DNA from: Deinococcus metallilatus
GTDB lineage: Bacteria; Deinococcota; Deinococci; Deinococcales; Deinococcaceae
Length of the DNA stretch: 64,000 nt
Assembly (NCBI RefSeq): GCF_004758605.1
Contig: NZ_CP038510.1
Span: forward strand, 416,001 to 480,000
Reading direction: 5' to 3'
Each line of letters begins with the position of its first letter. The stretch's first letter is position 1. Below, in pieces: positions 55,255-64,000 of the stretch. The notes under the pieces are model-generated. The model was not told the DNA's origin. It saw nothing but the letters and a program-made list of their open reading frames with translations, and did not search any database. Made by a program: the position numbers and the translations under genes.

Positions 55255-55904
55255 AACCTATCTTGCGCCGCCTCTTTACTTGGTCAACATCTGCTCTGAT
55301 TTTTATTGGCACCAGCCTTGCACTTGGCTATAACACAGCAAATGCCGCTACCTGGATTCCGCGCACTGGTTATGCAAAATATGTTGGCAGTGATGGTAAC
55401 TTCCGAGCGGTGATAAGTCAGCAGTGGTCATCTGCCGATCTTGAAGTTTTAAAAAATAGCGGCTCGCGCTTCTATGAAGCAGATTTTTCTATGCCAAACG
55501 GGCAATCAGAAAGCCCCTTTTATGTTGATACTTGGGACGGACGTATGCCCTGCACTTCCACTACAACTTTCAATGTAGCTTACGATGATTGTCCTACGGC
55601 TGGAACTCTTGAAGAGAACAATTCCATTAACTATGGTTACGGTAACCAGGTTAGCTCCATCTACGCTAATACTGAGTATATTGGATGGCTCTACCTTAAC
55701 CGTGATGGTGCGAGACAGGGGGGCTACTTCTCGGCCAACGTCTCCGTTCAGAGAGCAAGCTACAAATTCTCCACTTGCGGAACTCCAAACACTATTGACA
55801 TATGGTGTATTTACTCCAATGCATCCACAAACGTGCTTATAGGTTGGCGTGTATACTTCAAGAGCGACAAATTTGAGTCGTGGACAGGATATTACGGTCT
55901 TTGA
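55251..55904 (+). CDS. Exported protein, unknown function
   Basis: This gene encodes 217 residues from ATG 55251, overlapping the previous stop (ATGA). The signal peptide is MKPILRRLFTWSTSALIFIG with cleavage near ANA-ATW. The mature part is rich in Tyr, Ser, Asn and Trp with four Cys (MPCTSTTTFNVAYDDCPTAG, STCGTPNTIDIWCIYSN), suggesting a disulphide-bonded beta fold. No family is assigned. It forms a two-gene unit with the lipoprotein and ends before a strong hairpin. Confidence 0.7.
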   Translation: MKPILRRLFTWSTSALIFIGTSLALGYNTANAATWIPRTGYAKYVGSDGNFRAVISQQWSSADLEVLKNSGSRFYEADFSMPNGQSESPFYVDTWDGRMPCTSTTTFNVAYDDCPTAGTLEENNSINYGYGNQVSSIYANTEYIGWLYLNRDGARQGGYFSANVSVQRASYKFSTCGTPNTIDIWCIYSNASTNVLIGWRVYFKSDKFESWTGYYGL

Positions 55905-55919
55905 ATAGTTAAACCGCTT

Positions 55920-55949
55920 GGCAATGGCCCTTTACAGAGGGCCATTGCC
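55920..55949 (+). terminator. Hairpin after the exported-protein pair
   Basis: A perfect 11-bp stem, GGCAATGGCCC (55920-55930) with GGGCCATTGCC (55939-55949), lies 15 bp after the stop. No T-run follows, so it may work as a stabilising hairpin or a weak terminator. Confidence 0.5.
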
Positions 55950-56028
55950 GCCAACTTGTCGCGCTGTGTTCTGTGGTCATCTCACATCTGAGGACGCAAG
56001 GTGCAGGCAGGTCAGCTATGGTGTTGGT

Positions 56029-57534
56029 ATGACCACAGTGAGGGAGGCGGTGCTGGTCGGGGAGTACGGCCGGGGCCTGGAGCAGTACGACCGGCTCACC
56101 GAGCCAAAAGCAGAAGACCTGCGCTGGGCCGGGGTCTGTGCCTCTCAACAAGGCCAGGTCGTGCAGGCCCGCCAGCAGCTTGAGCAGGCCGCCCAGCGAG
56201 GTTGCCATGCCGCCCGCATCGACCTGGCCAGCTTGCATCGTGCCGCAGGTGAATTTGCTCGGGCGCTGTCTTCTCTCACGCTGATTCAGGATGCCCTTCC
56301 GCTCCTGCCCTTACTGGATCAGGCCCTGTGGCACCGCGAACGGGCCATCGTGGGCCATGAACTGGGAGAAGGCATGCAGACGGTGCTGCGGTTCTTCGAG
56401 CGGGCGTGGGAGACTGCCAGTGATGCCCCACTGGCCCTGCAGGCCTCGGTGGCGCATGCCTACGGCATGCACCTGACCCGCTTCGGAGAGGACCACCGGG
56501 CCTCGGCTTATCTGGAGTTCGCTGCGGAACACGGGCACACCGTACGTCGGGCTTATGCCATCGCCACACTCGCCGCCTGTGCGGTGTACCAGGGGGAAGG
56601 CGCTCAGGCGCGCGCCCTGCTTAGCAGTGTTCGGAAGGACAGCGCGGATGACCCCGTGTTGGAAGCCGTTCTGGCCTATCACGAAGGACAGCTTTTCCGG
56701 ATCGAGGGAGCGTATGAGCAGGCAGTTTCTGCGTTTCAGAAAGCCGTGTCTTTGACGCAGACCGAGATGCGCCCCAGTATCGAGGTGCACGCCCGGCTCG
56801 GGTTGCTGGCTCTGGCCACTGAGCGCGGGGATGAGGTGTTGGCGCGAACTGCGCTCGTCCGGGCCAGACGGCTGGTCAGGGCACCGCGCGACGAGGCGTT
56901 CCTGAAGTGGCGGGAGGGAAGTTGGCGAGCCTCTCAGGGGGATCGGGGAGGGTTGGGCCTGCTGGAGGAGGCGGTGAGCTTCTTTCAGGATCGGGAACTG
57001 ATACGGGAAGCTCTCTGGTCAAGGCTCCATCTGGCCGAGGCCCAGGAGCGGTTTGGACAGGGGGAAGCCTGTGCAGCTTCGCTCAGCGAAGCTGCCGATC
57101 TGGTCGCCGCCTTCGAGACGCCGCCGACAGTGGTGGCCGAACTTCGCCTGACGCCACGAGTCACTGCACGTCTGGAGAGCCTCCCGCCTGGAGCCTATGA
57201 GCGCCTCCACCTGCTGAAGGAAGATGCTCAAAATCTCCGACAGGTGAACCTCAAGACCCTGGGTGGCGCGGAGGTGCTGCTCGATGGGCAGAGCATTCGT
57301 CTGCGGCTAAAACGGGTGGTGGAGGTGCTGGCCTACCTGCTGAAGAGTGGGGGAGCGAGCCTGGCGGAGGTGCAACGTGACCTCTTCCCAGAGGTGAGGC
57401 CCGCGCAGGCCAAGGGCTATTTCCATCAGATCCGGCTGCACATCAAGGAACGGATTCCTGGGCTGAGCGTCCCGTTTGATGAAGCGCATGGAACCTGGGG
57501 TCCGACTAGAGTTGGAACGGAAACTGGCGCTTAG
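56029..57534 (+). CDS. TPR-rich transcription regulator with winged helix, lacking BTAD (copy 3)
   Basis: This gene encodes 501 residues from ATG 56029 (MTTVREAVLVGEYGRGLEQY), which aligns with the start of copy 1. TPR-like helices span 1-390 (RWAGVCASQQGQVVQARQQL, AVSAFQKAVSLTQTEMRPSI). A winged helix lies at about 405-480 (KTLGGAEVLLDGQSIRLRLK, EVLAYLLKSGGASLAEVQRD, GYFHQIRLHIKERI). The protein then stops about 25 residues later without the activation domain present in copies 1 and 2. No exported-peptide gene was found within 100 bp on either strand. Confidence 0.78.
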   Translation: MTTVREAVLVGEYGRGLEQYDRLTEPKAEDLRWAGVCASQQGQVVQARQQLEQAAQRGCHAARIDLASLHRAAGEFARALSSLTLIQDALPLLPLLDQALWHRERAIVGHELGEGMQTVLRFFERAWETASDAPLALQASVAHAYGMHLTRFGEDHRASAYLEFAAEHGHTVRRAYAIATLAACAVYQGEGAQARALLSSVRKDSADDPVLEAVLAYHEGQLFRIEGAYEQAVSAFQKAVSLTQTEMRPSIEVHARLGLLALATERGDEVLARTALVRARRLVRAPRDEAFLKWREGSWRASQGDRGGLGLLEEAVSFFQDRELIREALWSRLHLAEAQERFGQGEACAASLSEAADLVAAFETPPTVVAELRLTPRVTARLESLPPGAYERLHLLKEDAQNLRQVNLKTLGGAEVLLDGQSIRLRLKRVVEVLAYLLKSGGASLAEVQRDLFPEVRPAQAKGYFHQIRLHIKERIPGLSVPFDEAHGTWGPTRVGTETGA

Positions 57535-57681
57535 TGTCGAGACGTTGGGGTGACAGCGAAAGGGCTATAGCTGTCCCGCTTACTGTCTATCCCCCAACGG
57601 GGGTACGACGTTCCAGGCAGATGAGGAGGTCTTCAGACTCGGCTCATGATATGGCTGAGGGACTGGATCTCGGAGGTGCCT

Positions 57682-60600
57682 GTGCATCGTAGGAAACTTG
57701 CCCCATCATTGACCGCCGTCCTTTCCCTTCTCATTCTGTTCGGGTGTGCGCGCCAGGAAACCGCTGGCCGCACCCCTACCGCTCCGCCCACCACCCAGCC
57801 GCAACCCTCGCTGGTGAAGGTTGCTCTGCGTGTGCAAGACGCCACCCTGAGTCGGGGTACCTACCTCACCGTTCCCATCGAGCTTCAGGCCCAAGGCGGT
57901 TCGATCAATGCCGCCGAACTGCAATTGGACTTCGACGCCTCGCGGGTGAAGCTCGTGGGCGTCCTACCCGACGAGACGGCTCTGGTCCACCTGAACCAGA
58001 CCGACGACCTGACACCCAGCGTGACCGTCCTGCGCTCCCAGCCAGGGACCACCCAGGTGGTGCGGGCCGTGTTTCAACTGCTCACCGATCAGCCCGCGCG
58101 CATCGGGGTGCAGCTCTCACAGGCGGTTGACGGCCAGAACCAGCTTGTCTCCGTCACTGCGCAAACAGCCCTCACCCTGAACGCTGGGGAAGGTGGAACA
58201 GCTACTGCCCCGGACACGGTGTCACTGGAGCGTCAAGTCCAAGACGCCCTCCAGGCCCGAGGTCTCCTCGATCCCCAGACCCTCAACACCCCTTCTCTCC
58301 TGGTACCCACCACCCTTGATCCCACCTGGGCGGCCTTTGAGGCGGGCGACCTGGACCAGAGTGGCAGCGTGAACCTGGCCGACAGCGCCCTGCTGTCCCG
58401 GTTTCTCCTCGCCCAGCAGGTACCCACGTCCTACCAGGCCTACGCGGCCGACCTGATCGACGTCCCCACCAAGGGTGTGCAGACCGTGGACGCCGCCGAC
58501 CTGGGCGCTCTGCTGGTCAAGACCGTGCTGATTGCTGCCAAACGAACGGCCAGTCTCCCCACGGTTCACCCGCTCGCCGTCAACGCAAATGCCACGCAAT
58601 CTGGCTTGATCCTGGCGGGGAACGCCCTGAACGGCCCGCAGCCCATCAGCGTGAGTGCAGACCAGCCGTGGCTCAAGGTGCAACGGCAGAGCGGCTCCAA
58701 CGGTGCAAGCACAGCAGCGTTCACCGTGACCGCCGATGCACCCCAGGGCAGCACCGGAACGATAACGCTGACCTTTCCCAACAACATCAAGCGGACGGTC
58801 CAGGTCAAAGCCCTCGCACCCGCGCCCAACCCTAACCAGATTGTCGGAACCTATACCGCAGAACTTCAAAGCGGCTTCCAGGGTCTGACCTTCACCAAAA
58901 ACGGTACCTCGGTGCTGGAACTCACCGCAGCCAACCCGAGCTGGAATGCCGCCAGCCATGTCTTCAGCAGCGACGTCACCATCAAGAATACCGGCACGAC
59001 GCCCTTGCCAGGGGTGAAGGCAATCCTGCGCGAGCCGCGTCCTGACAGCCTGCGGGCGGTCAACCCCAGTGGGTATGCCAGCGATGACGCCCCCTTTATC
59101 GAGTACGGCGCGCTGGCGCCTGGTCAAAGCCAAACGCTGCCCTGGCGGGTGTACAGCCCGGCCGATCAGACGGGTACCCTGCGGGTGGACCTCACCAGTG
59201 TCGCGGGCAAGCTCGGCCTGACGACGGCGGCACCGGCAAGCTTCAGCCGGGACGCGGAAACCATCGTCACGGTGCAGGGCAGCGACATTCGCGCCGAGAC
59301 GGCGTTCTTCATTGAATCGACCAAGTTGCAGGTGCGGAGTTGGAAGGAGAACAGCGCCGAACTGGTCGTCCCTGCCGGGTTTCCGCCATCCACCTACGGC
59401 ATCATGGCGGTCAACCCGAACGGTGAGCGGGCCGTGCTGTATCCAGCGTTTACGGTGACTCCTGGCCGCCCTCCGGTGCCGCAGGACCCCAAGGCCCATG
59501 CCCGCTCCTTTGTCGACGGCTTCGTACTGGACATCACGACCAAAAAGCCGATTGCGGGAGCTGTGGTTGGCCTACCTGGCCTGACCACCAAGACCGCGAG
59601 CAACGGGTACTTCCTGCTGCGCGGGGTGCCGCAGGGGCGCCAGACCATCGAGATCAACGCGCCCGGATACGAACGCATCTTCCGGTTCGCTGAAGTCAAG
59701 GGTGAGCAACAGACCGTGACGGTCAAACTTGCCGAGCTTCAGCCGAAGCATGAGGCAGTCACCATGATCGGGCCGGAAGGGGGCGTGCATTACGCCAACG
59801 ACGGCAGCTTCCTCAAGGTTCCCGCTGGGGCGCTTGACCAGAATGTGCCGATTGAATTCACTCAGCTCACTGGGGCGAACGCGCTCCCCGAACTGCCCCA
59901 GGATGGGTACTTTCTGGCCTTCGCCCGCCTGGGTCCGGTCGGCCTGACCTTCAAGAAGCCCGCGACGCTCTTCCTGCCGCTGCAACCGGGTATCAGCATT
60001 CCCGATGGCACTCCCATTCGGATCTCCTACTTCGACGAACGCGAGGGGCGATGGGTCCAGGACATCACCAGCGGTGTGATCACTACCGTGGACGGGCGAC
60101 AGTTTCTGGAGTACGAAATCAATCACTTCACCTGGATCGGAGGTCAGTTCTTTCCTGATCCCGTCGAGGGCTGCGTGGTCGATCAGTCCGGGAATCCCCT
60201 GGCGGGCGTGGTCACGAACTGGGGTGTCACAGACGAGGCAGGCAAGTTCCATGGAACCACGACGCAATCTCAATCTGGCCGGGACTTGTACGCCTATGCC
60301 GCCGATCCACAGTACGTCAGCGGCAGCGTCAGGCAATATTACGGCGGGCCTGGGACCGTTAAGTTTCCCTGCCTGACCGTTCAGGTGCGCGAGCCCTGGC
60401 TCTACCCCCCCACCGTACTCCGAGACAATTCCGATTGCAGCGTGGCGACAATGCGGTCGTCAGCCAATCCAACATCCCTTGTTGCAGCTCGTACGCCGTC
60501 CACCACCCTTAACGCCTCCACCAGTGGGAACAGTTTCCTCGTAACAACGACAAAGACATTCAAGGGTATCTCGGCAAGTGTAGATGATGTAGCAGGACAA

Positions 60601-62307
60601 GGCATTGACCCATCCACCGTTCTGCTAACCAGTAATGGGAAGGATCTGGTAAAAGATGTAGAGATTAAGCTCGACGAACATGGTGAACTCACTATGGTAG
60701 TCACACCGGAACTTCTGGATGGGAGCAGCACACAGTCTGTCACTTTCTCGGCTCGGAATAAATACGGAAAATCTAGCAGCGTTATCCAAAATATCAAAAT
60801 CGTTGACCATTTGGAGGTGGAGGAGCCTACAATTGTACTATTACCCGATTCAGATATCCCTAGCGAAATTCAGACACCGTATCAGATAGACGGCAGCGGC
60901 GGTAGAGTAATCCTTGCTCGAGAGAGTGATGCCTTCCTCCAGAATGGTAGCCCAGTTATCAGCGCAAAGGTAAAAGTAAAAGCAGTAGACAAATCAGGGG
61001 TGCTCGTCGGTCTTAACAATAACTATGCGATGTTCAAGGATCTGAACAGTCACGGCCCCTTTGTTAATGGCGAGGCTGAGGTGAATGTTAATCTGCCGAC
61101 CAATGCCAGTGCCGACCTGAGCCATGTGACTATAAGTGAATATGGCTACAGCGACTCCTCTGGAGCGATGAGCGTAAAACCAAATGTTATCGGCATCTCT
61201 TGTGGCGTAGAACTGTTGGCATTCAGCAAATCAGGTCAAGCCGCGAAGTCAAACATTTTTGACAGGTTTTACGCCAATAAATACGGCAAACTCATCACCG
61301 ATTGGATCGCTGGTATCGCTAGCAAAGAGGCGTGTGCTGGCAGCTTCTGCTTTACTGTTGAGGATGCGGTCACCGTTGGTTGGAGCCTCCTACCCTGGGT
61401 TGGTGACGTGAGCACCCTCGCTCAGGAAGCAACCAACAAACTCCTGGGCAAAGGGATGGACCCTGTTGCCTCTGTGCTGGCGGGGCTAAGTCTAGCCGCC
61501 GATTTTAGCGAAGTTGGGCTTGGACTGGGCACAGTTGGTAGTGGATTAATTGGCGTTTACAAAATCAGTAAATTATCAGGCAAAGGCTTCATAGCAGACC
61601 TCATCAAGGACGCCATTAATAGAGGACCGGGTCTTAAAGACCCCATACGAGCTTTACAGCTTTTAAAGGATGAATTGTCCTTTATAGTCGATATTGGCAT
61701 TAAGGGTGGGACTAACAAGATTCGGGAATTGGACTCTATTTTCGGCGGTCTTAATGGCTTGGGTATGACACTTAAGGATGCTGGAAGCCTCATAAGATCA
61801 TCGAATGACAGTCTGACAAGGTATGGATTCGACAATCTGGATTTTCTAAGCAAACTAGAGGGAATATCTCACGTGCCAGGCGTAGATGAAGTCATGCGCC
61901 GTATAGCATCAGCCCAACAGGCAAGCAACGTTACGGGCGCACTGAAGGAAATAAATGTAGCCAGCGCACTTGAAGGCAAAGGATTGGGTGTTCTAGAGAT
62001 GGGCAAGGATGTTCCAATAGTGTACAAGGGTGCTGCCCGCACAGCCGACGTAGATATCATTACCGGTCGCCCGCTCACCTACTGGGACACCAAGTCGAGC
62101 TTAAATAAGGCTATGACACCGGGAACAAAGACCACCAACGACTTTATCGACCAGGTTGAGAGGTTCTCGCTCGCTGCCGCAAGCAACGGAGCCAAAGCCG
62201 TGTACTATGTGGATGATGCATCAAAGCTTTCCGCACCCGTAGCTTCCTACTTGAGGTCGAAGGGTATAGACGTCGTAGATGCAAGCGGTACCCTGCTTAA
62301 CCCGTGA
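57682..62307 (+). CDS. Giant multidomain lipoprotein toxin (cohesin/dockerin-like, CarboxypepD_reg, ZU5-like, nuclease-like tip)
   Basis: GTG 57682 is chosen because GGAGGTG lies just upstream; ATG 57646 is the longest alternative. 1541 residues. The lipobox leader is VLSLLILFGC. Then come a cohesin-like domain (VKVALRVQDATLSRGTYLTV, INAAELQLDFDASRVKLVGV), a dockerin/EF-hand-like unit (GDLDQSGSVNLADSALLSRF), a BACON-like unit, an IPT-like unit, CarboxypepD_reg (FVLDITTKKPIAGAVVGLPG), a ZU5-like segment (GPEGGVHYANDGSFLKVPAG), Ig-like repeats, a hydrophobic segment, and a tip with ARTADVDIITGRPLTYWDTK, a PD-(D/E)XK-like pattern. GC drops after about 60430. An immunity candidate follows. Confidence 0.75.
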   Translation: MHRRKLAPSLTAVLSLLILFGCARQETAGRTPTAPPTTQPQPSLVKVALRVQDATLSRGTYLTVPIELQAQGGSINAAELQLDFDASRVKLVGVLPDETALVHLNQTDDLTPSVTVLRSQPGTTQVVRAVFQLLTDQPARIGVQLSQAVDGQNQLVSVTAQTALTLNAGEGGTATAPDTVSLERQVQDALQARGLLDPQTLNTPSLLVPTTLDPTWAAFEAGDLDQSGSVNLADSALLSRFLLAQQVPTSYQAYAADLIDVPTKGVQTVDAADLGALLVKTVLIAAKRTASLPTVHPLAVNANATQSGLILAGNALNGPQPISVSADQPWLKVQRQSGSNGASTAAFTVTADAPQGSTGTITLTFPNNIKRTVQVKALAPAPNPNQIVGTYTAELQSGFQGLTFTKNGTSVLELTAANPSWNAASHVFSSDVTIKNTGTTPLPGVKAILREPRPDSLRAVNPSGYASDDAPFIEYGALAPGQSQTLPWRVYSPADQTGTLRVDLTSVAGKLGLTTAAPASFSRDAETIVTVQGSDIRAETAFFIESTKLQVRSWKENSAELVVPAGFPPSTYGIMAVNPNGERAVLYPAFTVTPGRPPVPQDPKAHARSFVDGFVLDITTKKPIAGAVVGLPGLTTKTASNGYFLLRGVPQGRQTIEINAPGYERIFRFAEVKGEQQTVTVKLAELQPKHEAVTMIGPEGGVHYANDGSFLKVPAGALDQNVPIEFTQLTGANALPELPQDGYFLAFARLGPVGLTFKKPATLFLPLQPGISIPDGTPIRISYFDEREGRWVQDITSGVITTVDGRQFLEYEINHFTWIGGQFFPDPVEGCVVDQSGNPLAGVVTNWGVTDEAGKFHGTTTQSQSGRDLYAYAADPQYVSGSVRQYYGGPGTVKFPCLTVQVREPWLYPPTVLRDNSDCSVATMRSSANPTSLVAARTPSTTLNASTSGNSFLVTTTKTFKGISASVDDVAGQGIDPSTVLLTSNGKDLVKDVEIKLDEHGELTMVVTPELLDGSSTQSVTFSARNKYGKSSSVIQNIKIVDHLEVEEPTIVLLPDSDIPSEIQTPYQIDGSGGRVILARESDAFLQNGSPVISAKVKVKAVDKSGVLVGLNNNYAMFKDLNSHGPFVNGEAEVNVNLPTNASADLSHVTISEYGYSDSSGAMSVKPNVIGISCGVELLAFSKSGQAAKSNIFDRFYANKYGKLITDWIAGIASKEACAGSFCFTVEDAVTVGWSLLPWVGDVSTLAQEATNKLLGKGMDPVASVLAGLSLAADFSEVGLGLGTVGSGLIGVYKISKLSGKGFIADLIKDAINRGPGLKDPIRALQLLKDELSFIVDIGIKGGTNKIRELDSIFGGLNGLGMTLKDAGSLIRSSNDSLTRYGFDNLDFLSKLEGISHVPGVDEVMRRIASAQQASNVTGALKEINVASALEGKGLGVLEMGKDVPIVYKGAARTADVDIITGRPLTYWDTKSSLNKAMTPGTKTTNDFIDQVERFSLAAASNGAKAVYYVDDASKLSAPVASYLRSKGIDVVDASGTLLNP

Positions 62308-62313
62308 GGGATC

Positions 62314-63039
62314 ATGAAAATTACCTCTGTCTTCGACATTTCTCGGCTTTCCGCTAACATAGCGACATGTTTAAGCCTGCTTTCCCATTCAATTAGAATA
62401 ACGATTAATGGGGCCAATTGGGATGGTCATGTAAAAGTAAATGTGAGGGACTCAGTAATAGACTTCATTGACATTAGTGAGGAATCATATTGGGTAGAGA
62501 TAGATTTTGCCAACCAAGGACTCTATTTCCCCAATTATGAGATTCAAAACGTCCTGCTCGCCGCCGTGTTTTATCCGGAACAGGACTCAGTATATAAAAA
62601 CAAGCGTCCAGAAGTTATGAGCATTATGAAATCTGTTTTCAGATGCCTACAACCTCTAATTGTTGCACAGGATGACAGCAACATAATACCCAAGCTGCTC
62701 AAGTACAACGTCTCAGAGACCTTAGATACTTCATTCCTTATAATAGATACCAGACTATTGCCTTCTTCGGAAATGGAAGTACTATTAGAAAACCCTGACC
62801 TCTACAGCGTAGAGTGGCTAACCGACCACATCGTCTGGATTAATGGTCCTCTAGGTCTTGGGGATGAAACGTTCCATTTAACTGAGGAGCCATACAGGAT
62901 ACATAAAGATAAGGGAGGGTTACTCTCGTCAAGTCAAGCATTCAACGATTTACAGCAAGCTAGGGATAAACATCAGAAAGCTCTATCCCTGATTCTTAAC
63001 TCAATAGACTGGGGTTATATTCGAAAGATTAATTCATAA
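62314..63039 (+). CDS. Immunity-protein candidate for the giant lipoprotein toxin
   Basis: This gene encodes 241 residues, starting 6 bp after the toxin stop. It is AT-rich, matching the toxin tip rather than the GC-rich toxin stem. N-terminus MKITSVFDISRLSANIATCL; later a beta-rich, acidic sequence (DSVIDFIDISEESYWVEIDF, LIIDTRLLPSSEMEVLLENP, WLTDHIVWINGPLGLGDETF). No family is assigned. Function inferred from position and base composition. Confidence 0.62.
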   Translation: MKITSVFDISRLSANIATCLSLLSHSIRITINGANWDGHVKVNVRDSVIDFIDISEESYWVEIDFANQGLYFPNYEIQNVLLAAVFYPEQDSVYKNKRPEVMSIMKSVFRCLQPLIVAQDDSNIIPKLLKYNVSETLDTSFLIIDTRLLPSSEMEVLLENPDLYSVEWLTDHIVWINGPLGLGDETFHLTEEPYRIHKDKGGLLSSSQAFNDLQQARDKHQKALSLILNSIDWGYIRKINS

Positions 63040-63040
63040 T

Positions 63041-63088
63041 CCATAAGCCAATAGGGGGCTTATGGCTTGATAGCCATAAGCCCTTCGT
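63041..63088 (+). promoter_or_regulatory. Alternating hairpins downstream of the immunity gene
   Basis: CCATAAGCC (63041) can pair with GGCTTATGG (63057-63065), or that middle segment can pair with GCCATAAGCCC further on (stem of 11 around TTGATA). The two structures exclude each other. No long T-run is present. It could be a terminator, a processing site or an attenuator for the cytochrome gene that follows. Confidence 0.4.
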
Positions 63089-63200
63089 GCAGCATAAGGA
63101 GAGATTATCGGTGAATGGTAGAACGAAGCTGAGTCTTCATTAATTTGACCTATAGGAAGAGATGCACATAGCCGAAAGGAACGAGAGGGTCTGCTGAGAG

Positions 63201-64000
63201 ATGAAGCTGAAACAAAAAATTCCAATATTGATACTGCTCCTGGGCCTGCTTTGCCTAACGATCAACCTCACCCGTATCCAACCCACCGCTCGTGTTGAGG
63301 CCCTCCCCAATGCTGCTTTGCAGTCCTCGGGCTTAGAGCGCGGGTCGGGCGGCGGGGTGCGTTCAGTGAAGAGTGCCAGCCCATTCGCTCCCAGTGAAGC
63401 CAGCACCCTCCAAGGCGTAGCGTTTCACACTGGTGCGTACCCTCCATCCGGCACCTGCGGTCGGTGTCATGTCAGCATCCACAGCAACTGGGAGTCAAGT
63501 TTGCACCGCTTGGCGGCCTCTGACCCCTGGTATCTCAAGGTCAAGGACCTGGTGGCCTTCGAGGAGGGGGAAGTCGCCGTGCGCCAGTGCGCGGGCTGTC
63601 ACGCGCCGGTCGCCCTGATGACCGGCGAGGTGGGTCTGTATTCCCGTGAATCGGTCGGGAGTCTTGAAGGTGTCTCCTGCGTCTTCTGCCACACCCTCGA
63701 CCGGGTGGAGGGTGGCAATGCCCGTTACCTCTCCGACCCCGGCCGTATCCGGCCTTACCCCGGTGGGGACTACCTGTCTGTACAGGAGATTGAAGCGGCA
63801 GCACACCTGGTGATGGCGGACCCGCAGCAGCACCGGGAGGACATGATGCGGCCCTTTTACCGCACCAGCGCCTTTTGTCAGGGTTGTCACGAATTGACCA
63901 TGAACGGTGTCAGGCTCCAGTCCACCTTCAGTGAATGGGCGCAGTCCAGTTACGCCGAGCAGGGGGTGACCTGTCAGGGTTGCCATTTCACGCCAGGTGC
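63201..64000 (+). CDS. Multiheme cytochrome c, 3' end outside window
   Basis: ATG 63201 opens a signal or anchor, KIPILILLLGLLCLTINL. Five CXXCH haem-binding motifs are visible: CGRCH, CAGCH, CVFCH, CQGCH and CQGCH, in a pattern like the cytochrome c-554 group (GAYPPSGTCGRCHVSIHSNW, EGVSCVFCH). The frame is still open at 64000, so more haems may follow. It would act in electron transfer outside the cytoplasmic membrane. GC returns to the high background level. Confidence 0.85.
   Translation, partial: MKLKQKIPILILLLGLLCLTINLTRIQPTARVEALPNAALQSSGLERGSGGGVRSVKSASPFAPSEASTLQGVAFHTGAYPPSGTCGRCHVSIHSNWESSLHRLAASDPWYLKVKDLVAFEEGEVAVRQCAGCHAPVALMTGEVGLYSRESVGSLEGVSCVFCHTLDRVEGGNARYLSDPGRIRPYPGGDYLSVQEIEAAAHLVMADPQQHREDMMRPFYRTSAFCQGCHELTMNGVRLQSTFSEWAQSSYAEQGVTCQGCHFTPG

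Overview
The window is GC-rich, with several AT-richer islands. It carries RHS proteins, S8 subtilases paired with secretin-like proteins, TPR/BTAD transcription regulators and many insertion sequences. This mixture suggests an accessory region (megaplasmid or chromosomal island) of a Deinococcus-like bacterium. That assignment is inference from protein style; no rRNA, tRNA or core housekeeping block is present to prove it.

Layout. (1) 1-7516: the 3' part of an RHS toxin gene (HINT plus HNH tip) with a SUKH-type immunity gene, a frameshifted integrase, an HTH gene, a HigBA-like pair, and an orphan HINT-tail toxin tip with its own immunity candidate. (2) 7517-18260: a lipoprotein / S8 protease / secretin cluster, a PD-(D/E)XK-like protein, a TPR-BTAD regulator with a divergent exported peptide, and an ISL3-type element. 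(3) 18262-28786: an istB remnant, then a mirror image of block 1 on the minus strand: immunity candidate, orphan toxin tip, HigA, integrase remnant, immunity gene, and a complete 2513-residue RHS gene with an ADP-ribosyltransferase-like tip. The two RHS genes converge. They share a near-identical 1.69-kb inverted repeat in the core and a 413-bp inverted repeat in the HINT region. (4) 29079-32134: a second S8 protease / secretin / lipoprotein cluster. (5) 32257-36935: an IS5-like element inserted at the end of an IS1182-like fragment, a tyrosine recombinase, a WecA/MraY-type transferase followed by a TmrB-type tunicamycin resistance gene, and a Tn3 transposase relic. (6) 37030-40954: a peptide/nickel-type ABC importer (binding protein and two permeases, no ATPase) with an Lrp/AsnC regulator. 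(7) 41142-43897: a 5'-truncated group II intron and an IS4-like element. (8) 44357-48002: a membrane protein and qatD, qatC and qatB homologues without qatA. (9) 48021-57534: exported peptides, two more TPR regulators, an IS6-like element, a third S8 protease and exported proteins. (10) 57682-63039: a large cohesin/dockerin-like lipoprotein ending in a nuclease-like toxin tip, with an immunity candidate. (11) 63201-end: a multiheme cytochrome c running off the window.

Two themes stand out. The convergent RHS loci look like an invertible, cassette-exchanging toxin system: recombination between the core inverted repeats would swap toxin tips and immunity genes in frame between the two RHS stems. 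Separately, two of the three TPR-containing regulators are divergent from genes for very short exported peptides, and a third such peptide gene overlaps a subtilase gene and lies below a perfect 28-bp palindrome. That is reminiscent of peptide-signalling systems.

At least seven genes are broken by single-base shifts, five of them in G/C runs of five to nine bases, and one more has an in-frame amber codon. Sequencing error, decay and slippage cannot be separated from the sequence alone.
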